64,000 bases of DNA, from NCBI RefSeq assembly GCF_014712675.1, contig NZ_JACXSI010000006.1, forward strand, positions 1-64,000, given 5' to 3'. The notes beneath the pieces are model-generated. The model ran no database searches, was not told the DNA's origin, and saw nothing but the letters and a program-made list of their open reading frames with translations. This document shows positions 16,868 to 26,360 of this stretch, in pieces (position 1 is the stretch's first letter; each line of letters opens with the position of its first letter). The position numbers and the translations under genes are program-made. The DNA comes from Peribacillus faecalis. Its GTDB lineage: Bacteria; Bacillota; Bacilli; Bacillales; DSM-1321.

Positions 16868-17572
16868 TCACATTTCTTCATGTACTTTGTTCAATAGTCC
16901 ATATTTCTGTTTAAACCGTTCCAAAATTTTGATCCAAGCCTTTGCAAACAACAGAATAAATACTACGTTCGATATTCCATGGGCCATATCAAAAAACAGA
17001 CTTGAAACAAAAACACCAGTAAAAAATTCCCAAGTGAAGTTTTCAGTATTACTAACGATAATCCACATATTCATCATCCAACCATATAGGTATCCCCATA
17101 TAAATCCGAAAACAGCCATCCCCAAAATTTTCTTCATCCACCATGTATGGCGAAGTAAACCAGCAGACATTCCCATCATGCCCCAAGCAAACATTTGCCA
17201 AGGTGTCCATGGTCCTTGTCCAAGAAATATATTCGAAACAAGAGCTGCAACAGCTCCAATGATGAATCCTGATTCTGCCCCGAACACTAAACCTGCCATA
17301 ATGATAACAAACGACGTTGGCTGAATGCTCGGCAAACTTGCAAAAGGAACACGGCCAACAGCTGCAATTGCTGTTAAAATTGCAATAATCACGATTTCTC
17401 GCCCAGATATTTTTCTTATTTCGAACCGAGCGAAAAAGGGTACGATAATGCAGCCGATCATGATAAAACTCAGCAACATATAGGAAGAATAGTGAAACAA
17501 AAGTTTTGACAACAGTAGCAACACGGGAATGAGTATTGAAACAATTAATAAGTAGCCTTTGGAGCTGAACAT
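16868..17572 (-). CDS. ECF transporter substrate-binding (S) component, probable cobalamin/corrinoid
   Basis: A 234-residue integral membrane protein with about six helices. The central AILTAIAAVGRVPFASLPSIQPTSF segment and the GLVFGAESGFIIGAVAALVSNIFLGQGPWTPWQM stretch (from about residue 92) are typical of ECF S components of the CbrT/CblT group. It would bind substrate at the membrane and dock on the EcfT-EcfA module encoded just upstream, with which its start overlaps. Substrate assignment rests on the operon's cobalamin riboswitch; alpha-ribazole or a cobinamide precursor is possible. Only one S gene accompanies two ECF modules. Confidence 0.85.
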   Translation of the reverse strand: MFSSKGYLLIVSILIPVLLLLSKLLFHYSSYMLLSFIMIGCIIVPFFARFEIRKISGREIVIIAILTAIAAVGRVPFASLPSIQPTSFVIIMAGLVFGAESGFIIGAVAALVSNIFLGQGPWTPWQMFAWGMMGMSAGLLRHTWWMKKILGMAVFGFIWGYLYGWMMNMWIIVSNTENFTWEFFTGVFVSSLFFDMAHGISNVVFILLFAKAWIKILERFKQKYGLLNKVHEEM

Positions 17573-19224
17573 TTGGATAATGCCTCCTCTAGTGTTAGCA
17601 CTTCGTGGACTTGTGTTGATTGGGTCACACGATTGATTGCAGTTGTATAAAAATAATTGCCTTTAAATAACTGATTAGGCGATCCATCAGCTGTAATCTC
17701 TCCATCAAACATTAATAAGCATCGGGTCGCACAGGCAGCTGCAAAATCAATATCATGTGTTACCATCATGATCGACACGCCACTCTGATGAAGATTCTTA
17801 ACAATCTTTAATAACCGTTGTTTTGTCACAGAGTCTAGCGCTTTTGTTGGTTCATCTAAAAAAACCAGTTCCGGTTTACCAATCAACATGCAGGCTAGAG
17901 CGGCCAGTTGAATTTCTCCACCTGAACAATCATGTGGATGAAAATTTCGTATATGTTCGATCTGAAAAGATTGTAATAATTTTAATATCACATCTTGTCC
18001 ATTCTCTACTTGATTTCTGCGAACAGCTTCAGCCATTTCTTTTTCAATCGTTTCATGAACAAAATATGAAATCGGATTTTGCGGTAAGTAGGCTATTTTT
18101 CCTTGCAGCTCTTTTCCTTTCCATTTCCAAGCATCTTTATTAAAAATTCGTGCTTTTCCACGTTGCGGTCTTATACTGCCAATGCACATTTTTAATGCTG
18201 TTGTTTTACCTGACGCATTACCCCCAACAACTGCAACCAGCTCTCCTTTATGCAATTGCAATGAATATCCTTTTAAAATATATGGACCCTTTTTATCATA
18301 TTGAAAATAAACATTTTGTACGTCAATAAGGACAGAATCATCCCCTTTATTACTCGGAACATCTAAATGAGGCACTATAGGATTACTATCTAGAGAACGA
18401 ATCCATTTTTTCGCCTCTTTCACAGTTAGTGGTATTTCTTCCATTATTGGAGATTGTTCCATTTCCATATAATATCTTGAAACGGATGGCAAATAAGCAA
18501 AAAATCGTTCATCTTTGTATTTATAAATTTGTTGTACGATTTCTTTGCTACTACCTTCATAGGCCACTTTCCCATCGGCCATCATATACAATCGATCTGC
18601 ATACGCAAATACTTCCTCCAGCTGATGCTCTATCATAACGATTGTTAAGCCCATTTCTTTGTTCAATCGTTCAAGCATCATCAAGAGCTCTTTTGTAGCA
18701 ATCGGGTCAAGCTGTGACGTAGGCTCATCAAGCAGCAATACCTTTGGTCTCAATAATAGAACCGAAAGCAAATTCACCATTTGCTTTTGTCCGCCGGATA
18801 ATAATGAAGGTTTTTGCTTCAATAATGGTTCAACGCCAAAAAAATGAACCATTTCAGCCACTCGTTTTCGAATTTCAAATGAGGAATATCCTAGATTTTC
18901 TAAGGAAAAAACGATTTCCTGGATCACCTCATCCATGATAATTTGATTGTCAGGATTTTGCATAACAAAACCGATTTGTTCTATCAATGTCCATTCATCC
19001 CAATAATCTAATGGTTGTCCCATGTAGATAATTTCACCTGACTTTGTTCCCGTTGAGATAAGCCCTTGTTTTAGCAAACGCAGCAATGTAGTCTTTCCGC
19101 AACCGCTTGGTCCGCAAAGTAGAATAAATTCTCCCTCATTGACATGAAACGAGAAACCATCTAACACCTTTCTCACTTGATTGGGATATTGATACGATAC
19201 ATTCCTTAATTGAAATATTTCCAT
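17545..19224 (-). CDS. ECF transporter fused double ATPase (second module)
   Basis: A 559-residue protein with two ABC ATPase domains. Domain 1 has Walker A GPSGCGKTT (38-46), signature LSGGQKQ and Walker B VLLLDEPTSQLDP. Domain 2 begins near residue 293 and has Walker A GGNASGKTT, a divergent signature CSGGEIQ and Walker B LVFLDEPTKALD. Fused A/A' subunits of this kind occur in Firmicute ECF transporters. It overlaps both the EcfT gene upstream and the S gene downstream. It is a paralogue of the ATPase at 24.7-26.4 kb. The CSGGE signature may weaken one of the two ATP sites. Confidence 0.93.
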   Translation of the reverse strand: MEIFQLRNVSYQYPNQVRKVLDGFSFHVNEGEFILLCGPSGCGKTTLLRLLKQGLISTGTKSGEIIYMGQPLDYWDEWTLIEQIGFVMQNPDNQIIMDEVIQEIVFSLENLGYSSFEIRKRVAEMVHFFGVEPLLKQKPSLLSGGQKQMVNLLSVLLLRPKVLLLDEPTSQLDPIATKELLMMLERLNKEMGLTIVMIEHQLEEVFAYADRLYMMADGKVAYEGSSKEIVQQIYKYKDERFFAYLPSVSRYYMEMEQSPIMEEIPLTVKEAKKWIRSLDSNPIVPHLDVPSNKGDDSVLIDVQNVYFQYDKKGPYILKGYSLQLHKGELVAVVGGNASGKTTALKMCIGSIRPQRGKARIFNKDAWKWKGKELQGKIAYLPQNPISYFVHETIEKEMAEAVRRNQVENGQDVILKLLQSFQIEHIRNFHPHDCSGGEIQLAALACMLIGKPELVFLDEPTKALDSVTKQRLLKIVKNLHQSGVSIMMVTHDIDFAAACATRCLLMFDGEITADGSPNQLFKGNYFYTTAINRVTQSTQVHEVLTLEEALSKCSAPKATY

Positions 19225-20108
19225 CTCAGCTGTTCTCCTCCTTCAACAAGTAACGGAAACAATAAGATAAGTACAGAACTAATCAGCACAAAATAATCTA
19301 ATAAATTAAGAGAAAAAGAACTTAGCTCCGGATAAATGACGACCCTCCCACTTCCATTCAATCCTCCTAAAATACTAAAAATGAATAGAGAGGAAAGTAC
19401 TGCTAACCAACCTTTATCCCTTCTGCACCATCGATACGACTCATATGAACTTCGTTTACCGATTCCATAACCTCTAGTAGTCATTGAATCTGCCGTATCC
19501 ATCCCTTCCTCCAAAGACCAGGTTAATAATATTTGTATAAAGATCATTCCATTTGTCATTCTTTCTTTTAATGTACCCGAAGCAACAGATAATCCTTTTA
19601 TTCGTTGAACATCGACTATTTCATCCATACGCTTTTTTAATAAAGGGACGAAGCGAATGGAGAGCATCGTTAGAAAGACTATTTTCGGCAAAAACTTCGA
19701 AAAAATGTATAAAAATTTATTGCCATTCAAGATTGTATTAAATGAAATGAACAAGAGTAAAATGGAGGAGATTAAAAGAGCCAAAACTCCCCCATATACA
19801 GTTGCTTCAACTGTTACTTCCCTCCCAAAAAACTCAAATAATATATGTTTCCCTTTAGGAACAAGGAGGGCATTCATAATAATCAGCATACTACTCATAC
19901 CTATTAATAGTGGACTCCACTTCTTCAATGCTTCCCCGTTGTCATGTGTTAAATTGACTGCTATTAAAATCAAACAACTAAACAACAAAAATAACGGATG
20001 ATTAAAGAAAAGAGCTAATATGCCCACACATAAATAATAGAAGAAGATAACAAACGGATGAAAACTCCGGAAACTAATATTTATATTCGAAACCTCCTTT
20101 AGCTCCAA
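19206..20108 (-). CDS. ecfT: ECF transporter transmembrane (T) component, second module
   Basis: About 300 residues with five or so membrane helices and the cytoplasmic coupling motifs of EcfT: the first near LSIRFVPLLKKRMDEI and the second as TTRGYGIG. The frame begins with TTG at 20108, which lacks a ribosome binding site. A strong AAAGGAGG lies inside the frame (20091-20098), eight bases before an ATA codon and fourteen before an ATT, so the true start may be a rare AUA/AUU codon giving a protein starting at about ISFRSFHP, in line with the paralogue's N-terminus. The gene sits 3 bases after the transglutaminase-like gene. Confidence 0.88.
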   Translation of the reverse strand: MELKEVSNINISFRSFHPFVIFFYYLCVGILALFFNHPLFLLFSCLILIAVNLTHDNGEALKKWSPLLIGMSSMLIIMNALLVPKGKHILFEFFGREVTVEATVYGGVLALLISSILLLFISFNTILNGNKFLYIFSKFLPKIVFLTMLSIRFVPLLKKRMDEIVDVQRIKGLSVASGTLKERMTNGMIFIQILLTWSLEEGMDTADSMTTRGYGIGKRSSYESYRWCRRDKGWLAVLSSLFIFSILGGLNGSGRVVIYPELSSFSLNLLDYFVLISSVLILLFPLLVEGGEQLRWKYFN

Positions 20109-20111
20109 TGA

Positions 20112-22541
20112 TTAGAAAATAAAATCCCAATACTTCATTTTTAAGCGTTGTAACCAATTCTTTGATTGAATCAGTTCTGTCAGTGTACGTTTCATCAATT
20201 GATCCACTTGATTATATTGTTCTTGTGAAAGTTTATGAGTACTATATTTGCACTGTTGATGAATGATGATGACGCTTTGAAATTGTTGTGCCAATCCTTT
20301 TGAATAGACGGTTTCCACTTCGTCCACATAGCTCCACACCGAACCTCTCTTTGGAGAAATTCCACTATATTGGAATAATGACAATGTGTACGTAAATAAG
20401 GCTGGAATCGCCTCTTTATAATCCGATTGAAGGAAGCGCTGATTTCTTTTTCTAACATCCATTCTACCTTTAAGGACATACGAAATGACGATTAATAGGG
20501 CAACAATGAAACCGAGCAGAACAGCAATTCCGACCTTCTGCCAAAAGCTAAGCGGCTCTTTCGGCTTTTGGTTTGAATTATTATTCTGTTGTTGCGGTTC
20601 TTCTTTTATTTGTTGTGCTCCTTCATCAGAGGAGGAAGCTTGAGAAGGCACATTCGGCGCTTTCACTTCGCTATTTGTTTGATTGCTTTCGTTCCCTCCA
20701 GGATAATTAGAAAAATCCGTATCCTCCATTACATCATAATAAGGTGGTGTTACTTCAATTGGTATCCATCCCACTTTGTCCAAATAAATTTCTGTCCACG
20801 CGTGAGCGTTCGTTCCTTTTATGGGAAATTCCTCAAATTGAGCAATATTTTTAACATCTTCAGGTGTAATAAGGTATCCTTCAACATAGCGCGAAGGAAC
20901 CCCATAATAGCGGAACAGTAAAGTTGCCACGGTAGCATAATGTGTAGCATATCCCGTCTTGCTTTCCTCCAATACATATTGAACAAAATCCGAAGACTCC
21001 GGTAAAGCTTTCACATTTTTATTGTATGAGAGTTCTTCATTCACAAAATCTTTTACGAGACTGATCGCTTGCTCATACGACATTCGTTCATCCATTGCCT
21101 GTTCAGAAGATTGTAAATGATTATCCAAAATTCTTTTTGTATCTTCCGGTATTTGCAAATAATTTTCATACACATAAGAATTGTACTGGCTTTCATTTTT
21201 AAAATAACTCTCTTCTTGCCCATCCTTCTCAAGTGTGTATACCTCATTCGCCAATGAAGGGTATTTCGTAACCAAGTTCGCACTCGATTGATAGGAATAT
21301 AGACGGGTTCCGAATAAAGATTTGGATACAATGGCTCCTTCATCGAATGTCTTTATTTCGTCCAGTTGACTTGGATTTGTTTTCAACTCATATGGCGTAT
21401 AAACGTAACGACTGTTAGCATTAACATTATTGATTGTTATATTAACTGTCTCTTCTTCTCGGTTCACCATCTGATTAACGATGCTTAACTGGTTGTTAGC
21501 ACGGAACCCCGATTTTTCTAACCAATAAAATAATCCGTTTGCCTGGTAATACACCTCATTGTCAAGTGGCTTCCAAGCCGTGTCCGTATATTTCGAACCT
21601 ACAAATCCTCTTAAATAAAGAGATGTTGGTTCATCCATTACTACTTTCAGAGCGGTTGATTCCGACAATGATAATTTTCCTAATTTACTAAAATCTCCTT
21701 GTGTGAATGTATTTGTCTGATTATTTTCATAGCGAAACTCTTCTACTTCATCCAATAAATGCTCCTTTGCCTTAACGACTGTTTCATTCTTTGTATAGTC
21801 AGAAGCCGGTTTTATCATGTGCAGAAGGATATAACAGGATACAAATAAAATTAATACAATAGATATATTCCTAATGATGACACTATTTTTACTTTGATTA
21901 TTTCCTCTTATAATTGCATAGCTGCTGGCTATTGTTCCTGCAAAAAACAATAATGTGTTACAATATACAGATGGCGTCATTTTCGTCACCACTTGTAAGA
22001 TAAAAAGGGCGATAATAATCAACCAAACGAAAAGATGCTTTCGGTGATTCACCATCAAAAAAATAATGTAAGCAGCTAAAATTGAAAAGTAACCTATAAA
22101 TATAAAAACGGCCAGATTTTCATATTCTGATTCCAAAGTAAGTTTATATTGATGCAGTATTATCCCTGTCTCATTTCCAATTAATACAGCGACTTGATTT
22201 AAACAGAGAAAAAGCCCGTTTACTATATATTCTCGCATTAGTAAAAATAGGACCAGAAAACAACTGGTTATCATAATCGCCCATTTCCAATCAACTTTTA
22301 TCTTTTGGTGAAAATAGCTCAAGAAAAAGATTACGAGTATACCAAAAATTGCGCCTAATAGAAAAGCAGATTTCAACTTGAACATAGAAAAAATGCTGTA
22401 TACAATAGCTACATATACAATTATGGAGACAAAAATAGTAACTAATGGTTGAACCATTCTTTCTTCGTTCGTCTGTTTTTTATTTTTTAATGTGAGTTTT
22501 ATCGTCTGTTTAAAAGATATATTATCTTTAGTTACGTCCAT
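20112..22541 (-). CDS. Membrane protein with transglutaminase-like domain, probably inactive
   Basis: An 809-residue protein with about seven to eight N-terminal membrane helices (residues 30-250), an extracytoplasmic transglutaminase-like domain (about 470-620), a disordered Asn/Gln/Pro linker, one further helix and a cytoplasmic DUF4129-like tail. This is the TgpA/YebA architecture. The catalytic Cys (usually GYC-x-x-Y) is Ala here: GYATHYA, codon GCT at 20948-20946. The usual catalytic Asp is Glu (PIEVTPPY); only His (NAHAW) remains. It probably acts as a structural partner of the DUF58 and MoxR proteins encoded just upstream. Confidence 0.82.
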   Translation of the reverse strand: MDVTKDNISFKQTIKLTLKNKKQTNEERMVQPLVTIFVSIIVYVAIVYSIFSMFKLKSAFLLGAIFGILVIFFLSYFHQKIKVDWKWAIMITSCFLVLFLLMREYIVNGLFLCLNQVAVLIGNETGIILHQYKLTLESEYENLAVFIFIGYFSILAAYIIFLMVNHRKHLFVWLIIIALFILQVVTKMTPSVYCNTLLFFAGTIASSYAIIRGNNQSKNSVIIRNISIVLILFVSCYILLHMIKPASDYTKNETVVKAKEHLLDEVEEFRYENNQTNTFTQGDFSKLGKLSLSESTALKVVMDEPTSLYLRGFVGSKYTDTAWKPLDNEVYYQANGLFYWLEKSGFRANNQLSIVNQMVNREEETVNITINNVNANSRYVYTPYELKTNPSQLDEIKTFDEGAIVSKSLFGTRLYSYQSSANLVTKYPSLANEVYTLEKDGQEESYFKNESQYNSYVYENYLQIPEDTKRILDNHLQSSEQAMDERMSYEQAISLVKDFVNEELSYNKNVKALPESSDFVQYVLEESKTGYATHYATVATLLFRYYGVPSRYVEGYLITPEDVKNIAQFEEFPIKGTNAHAWTEIYLDKVGWIPIEVTPPYYDVMEDTDFSNYPGGNESNQTNSEVKAPNVPSQASSSDEGAQQIKEEPQQQNNNSNQKPKEPLSFWQKVGIAVLLGFIVALLIVISYVLKGRMDVRKRNQRFLQSDYKEAIPALFTYTLSLFQYSGISPKRGSVWSYVDEVETVYSKGLAQQFQSVIIIHQQCKYSTHKLSQEQYNQVDQLMKRTLTELIQSKNWLQRLKMKYWDFIF

Positions 22542-22554
22542 CGTTCCATACCCC

Positions 22555-23724
22555 TTAAATGATAAGTTGGTGTAAATCCTCCTTCATACCCTCGGGAGTG
22601 AACACAACAACCCCACTCTTATTAACTGCCTTTTCTTGATCCGTTGATGATTCTTGACAATGTAACATCGTGACATGAATGGATTGATTTTTCATTTTCG
22701 TTTTAAAATCGCCCATTTCAGTAGTGATATATACAAGATGAGAACATGGCGGTATTGTTCCAAGCACAGGTAATTCCTTTTGTACTTTCATCTCTATTTG
22801 CATCAATGATTCCGTCAAACTCATTAAATGGTTAACAGAAGACACCGCTTCGACACGCATAGTGCTTAATGAAGAATCATACCAGCCGAGATAGTGCGGA
22901 TAATTCCTTTTGAGCAGGCTATTTGAAACTGAAACAAACGACTCCAGCAAACTGTCTAACACGCCTAGAGAAACTTGAGTTGTGATGTTAGTTTCCAGAA
23001 AAACAAAAATCGCCTCATCTACTGGATTACTCAACTCTTTTACATACAAATCTCCTAGTTTGCTAGAAAGCTTCCAATGAATTTGTTTTACGTTATCTCC
23101 AGGTATATACTCTTTTATTGATATAAGCTCCTGACTATTCGCCCCCGCTTGATTGGAAGCAAGCATAGATGTCGACATCTGAGTGCTTTTTTCCTCCAAT
23201 AAAAGCATATCTATCTCAAAAATTTCTGGTAACATACAAATGCTTGTATTAACTTTCAGATCAATCGTAGTGGAGAAAACACTTAAAAAATCATAACAAG
23301 TTGCTTTCTCCATACATAATTTAACAGTTCCGCAGTATTGATTTTCAATTTGTAAATATATTCGCTCCGTCGTTTTGCTGTTCAGTGAAAAAAAAACATC
23401 CTGCTTCTTCACCTCTCCAGTTAGTAGATGATGGATTTCCACAGTGCATTTTACTTTGGAAATCGGCCAAATCGTGTGATTTTTCGCTTCTATATAACAT
23501 TCTCCACGTTCATTTTTATTCATCATTTTCGGCGCGACAATATCGAATTGCACATTCTTTCGATACATTTTGGTACTAAAAACTAAATAAAAAAGGATAA
23601 TGAAAGATATAGTCAATAGAAACAAAGAGAAATACGAATCAATAAACAAGTAGAATAATAAAACAAATAGAAACCAACTAATCGGTTTTATCGTTGTTCG
23701 GACTAAATGGCTCACCTTTCTCAT
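22555..23724 (-). CDS. DUF58 (von Willebrand-like) protein of a MoxR system
   Basis: A 389-residue protein with two N-terminal membrane helices and the DUF58 core, recognised by the block SIKEYIPGDNVKQIHWKLSS near residue 205. DUF58 proteins are vWA-related partners of MoxR AAA+ ATPases and commonly precede transglutaminase-like membrane proteins. The same order is found here: MoxR, DUF58, transglutaminase-like, with 1-13 base gaps. Its placement inside a B12-riboswitch operon is unusual and suggests a role in assembling or maturing the surface cobalamin-capture proteins (inference). Confidence 0.88.
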   Translation of the reverse strand: MRKVSHLVRTTIKPISWFLFVLLFYLFIDSYFSLFLLTISFIILFYLVFSTKMYRKNVQFDIVAPKMMNKNERGECYIEAKNHTIWPISKVKCTVEIHHLLTGEVKKQDVFFSLNSKTTERIYLQIENQYCGTVKLCMEKATCYDFLSVFSTTIDLKVNTSICMLPEIFEIDMLLLEEKSTQMSTSMLASNQAGANSQELISIKEYIPGDNVKQIHWKLSSKLGDLYVKELSNPVDEAIFVFLETNITTQVSLGVLDSLLESFVSVSNSLLKRNYPHYLGWYDSSLSTMRVEAVSSVNHLMSLTESLMQIEMKVQKELPVLGTIPPCSHLVYITTEMGDFKTKMKNQSIHVTMLHCQESSTDQEKAVNKSGVVVFTPEGMKEDLHQLII

Positions 23725-23725
23725 T

Positions 23726-24673
23726 TCATTTCACGTTTCCCATAATGAAGTCTGGAGATTTTACTTCGTGTAAGATTTCCTTCAATAACGACTCTGCTTT
23801 TGCATTTCCAACCGTTGTTCTTTGTTCTAAAACAATACGGTGACTGCAAGTATCAATGAAAATCTCCATGACATCCTCCGGAATACAATAATCTCGCCCG
23901 GATATATAAGCTTTTGCTTTTGCCACTTTACAAATTGCCAGTGCACCTCGGGGACTTATTCCTTGAACAATTAGTGGATGGCTTCTCGTTGCTTCGGTTA
24001 AATAGGTCACATATTCTAAGATTTCTTCTGCAATAAAAATCTCACTTACTTCCTTTTGCATCTGTAGAAGATCACCCTTCTCAATAATTGGAGATAATTC
24101 CAATAATGGCTGTGTTCCTTGACGATTTCGCAACAACTCAACTTGACTTTTAAAGTCCGGATAACCGATGCTTAACTTCATCATAAACCGATCTAACTGC
24201 GCTTGCGGCAATGCTTGCGTACCATAAGAACCGAACGGATTTTGCGTAGCAATGACGTTAAATGGCTTTGGAATTTCATATGTCACACCATCCACTGTTA
24301 CATTGCCTTCCTCCATTGCTTCTAACAGAGCGGCTTGCGTTCGACTCGATGTACGGTTCATTTCATCACCTAGCAGCAAATTGCACATCACCGAACCTTC
24401 CTTATAAACAAATGATTCTTTCTCCTTATCAAACATCGTGAACCCCACAACATCTGATGCAACCACATCCGGTGTAAATTGAATTCTATTAAAATCCAAT
24501 CCCATTGTTTTACTGAATGCCAATGCTAATGTTGTTTTTCCTACACCCGGTATGTCTTCGAGCAATATATGCCCTTCTGCTAAAATAGACATAAATACTT
24601 TTTCCAGGATTTCATCTTTTCCTACAATTACTTTCTTTACTTCATTTATGATCATTTCTGGTCTAGTTAACAT
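23726..24673 (-). CDS. MoxR-family AAA+ ATPase
   Basis: A 315-residue AAA+ chaperone-like ATPase. Walker A lies in LEDIPGVGKTTLA (about residues 38-50), Walker B with its following Asn-Arg in LLGDEMNRT, sensor 1 in VIATQNP and the sensor 2 region in ISPRGALAI. MoxR proteins help assemble or activate partner complexes, usually through adjacent vWA/DUF58 proteins. RBS GAAGGAG precedes the ATG. It overlaps the end of the upstream ECF ATPase gene by 11 bases, tying the trio to the transporter genes. Confidence 0.92.
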   Translation of the reverse strand: MLTRPEMIINEVKKVIVGKDEILEKVFMSILAEGHILLEDIPGVGKTTLALAFSKTMGLDFNRIQFTPDVVASDVVGFTMFDKEKESFVYKEGSVMCNLLLGDEMNRTSSRTQAALLEAMEEGNVTVDGVTYEIPKPFNVIATQNPFGSYGTQALPQAQLDRFMMKLSIGYPDFKSQVELLRNRQGTQPLLELSPIIEKGDLLQMQKEVSEIFIAEEILEYVTYLTEATRSHPLIVQGISPRGALAICKVAKAKAYISGRDYCIPEDVMEIFIDTCSHRIVLEQRTTVGNAKAESLLKEILHEVKSPDFIMGNVK

Positions 24674-26360
24674 TATTTATCCGCTCCTTCAATCCGTTCA
24701 ATTGGCATATATGAATAACATCCTCACACGTAATGGCATTTCTGTACCTATGTCTTGAAATACGGTTTGCCATCGTTGTATAAAAGTTGTTATTAGAAAA
24801 GAACTCTACGGGAGAATCGAGTGACGTAATTTCTCCATTAAAAAATAATCCGCACCGATCAGATACAAGTGCAGCAAATTCCACATCATGGGTTACGATT
24901 ATTATTGTGATACCTTGTTTCTGCAAATCACGTAATATGGAAAGCAACTTTCTTTTCGAAAAAACATCGATTCCTTTAGTCGGCTCATCTAATAGAAGAA
25001 TTTTTGGCTGCAATAATAAAACTTTTCCGAGAGCAACCTTTTGCTGTTCTCCCCCGCTTAAATTAAACGGATGGGCATCAAGTAAATCTTCAATCGAGAG
25101 AATGCTCGTAACGTGCTCGATGTGGTTCGTCATTTCCTCTTTAGAATAACCCATCACTTTACTAATCTCTTGATAATCCTCCCGCACAGTAGATTTAATA
25201 AAAAGTGTTTGCGGGTCTTGAGGCAATAGTGCTAAGTGATGCTTATACAGTTCTTTTCCTTTGTATTTTTTAGCTTTCTTCCCATCAATGAAAAATTCGC
25301 CTCGATACGGTTTGGCCTGACCCGACAAAACATTTAACAAAGTAGTTTTACCTGAGCCGTTCCCTCCTAAAATACTGATAATTTCACCTTTTCTTACGTC
25401 AAAATGAATGCCTGCCAATACATCAGGCGTATCTCTTTCATATCGAAACCAAACGTTCTTTAACTCAAATACTTTTTCATTAGATCCTTCACTAGAAACT
25501 TCTCTTTCTATGAAAGGAATATGATTTTCGTAATGAGTAGATAAATAATTCATCCCTTCTCGGACTGTTAAAGGACTTTCCCCAATTCCACCCAACCCGT
25601 TAAAAATACGAACAGAACTTGGTAATGCTGATAACATTGCATGATTTTCATCGATATTTTTTAATTTTTGTCCGATATACCGAGGATGGTCTGTCAACAT
25701 GATCTCCCCGCGCTCTAATAAAATCACTTTATTCGCAATCGGAAAAATCTCTTCTAAACGATGTTCGACAATAATAATTGTCAATCCCAAATCCCGGTTG
25801 AGCTTATGCAGCATATCTAAAAACTCGGAAGCAGCAATCGGATCTAACTGAGAAGTAGGCTCGTCTAAAAGAAGCACTTTCGGTTGCATAATCATAGTAG
25901 AAGCAACATTTAATAATTGTTTCTGTCCGCCGGATAACTCAGATGTTTTCTTGTGAAACCAATGATGAATGCCAAAAAAATTAGCCATCTCACCAATTCT
26001 TCTTCGCATCACTGTTGTAGGCAAACCGATGTTTTCTAAACCGAATGCCAATTCGTGCCAAACTTTATCCAATACGATTTGATCGTCCGGTTTTTGCATT
26101 ACATAACCTATTTCACTTGCGCAAACACATTCATCTACTTCATTAAGCTTCGTACCCTTATAAAAAATTTCTCCCTCTAAATTCCCAAAAGGAGTCAACT
26201 CTCTTTTCAACGTTTTTAATAAAGTGGTCTTCCCTGATCCCGATTCACCAAACAAAACAACAAAGTCTCCTTCATTTATTGAAAAAGAAACATCATTTAA
26301 AATCTTTTTTTGGGTTTCCAAAAAGGAGAAGCTTACATTTTCGACCTTAAATATTTCCAC
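24663..26360 (-). CDS. ECF transporter fused double ATPase (first module)
   Basis: A 565-residue two-domain ABC ATPase. Domain 1: Walker A GESGSGKTT (38-46), signature LSGGQKQ, Walker B VLLLDEPTSQLDP. Domain 2: Walker A GGNGSGKTT, signature LSGGEQQ, Walker B ILLLDEPTKGID. Both halves look catalytically intact. The GTG start at 26360 is supported by AAGGAG seven bases upstream. The end of the EcfT gene overlaps its start by 28 bases. No S component lies beside this module, so it may share the S protein at 16.9 kb or use others elsewhere in the genome. Confidence 0.93.
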   Translation of the reverse strand: MEIFKVENVSFSFLETQKKILNDVSFSINEGDFVVLFGESGSGKTTLLKTLKRELTPFGNLEGEIFYKGTKLNEVDECVCASEIGYVMQKPDDQIVLDKVWHELAFGLENIGLPTTVMRRRIGEMANFFGIHHWFHKKTSELSGGQKQLLNVASTMIMQPKVLLLDEPTSQLDPIAASEFLDMLHKLNRDLGLTIIIVEHRLEEIFPIANKVILLERGEIMLTDHPRYIGQKLKNIDENHAMLSALPSSVRIFNGLGGIGESPLTVREGMNYLSTHYENHIPFIEREVSSEGSNEKVFELKNVWFRYERDTPDVLAGIHFDVRKGEIISILGGNGSGKTTLLNVLSGQAKPYRGEFFIDGKKAKKYKGKELYKHHLALLPQDPQTLFIKSTVREDYQEISKVMGYSKEEMTNHIEHVTSILSIEDLLDAHPFNLSGGEQQKVALGKVLLLQPKILLLDEPTKGIDVFSKRKLLSILRDLQKQGITIIIVTHDVEFAALVSDRCGLFFNGEITSLDSPVEFFSNNNFYTTMANRISRHRYRNAITCEDVIHICQLNGLKERINNVN

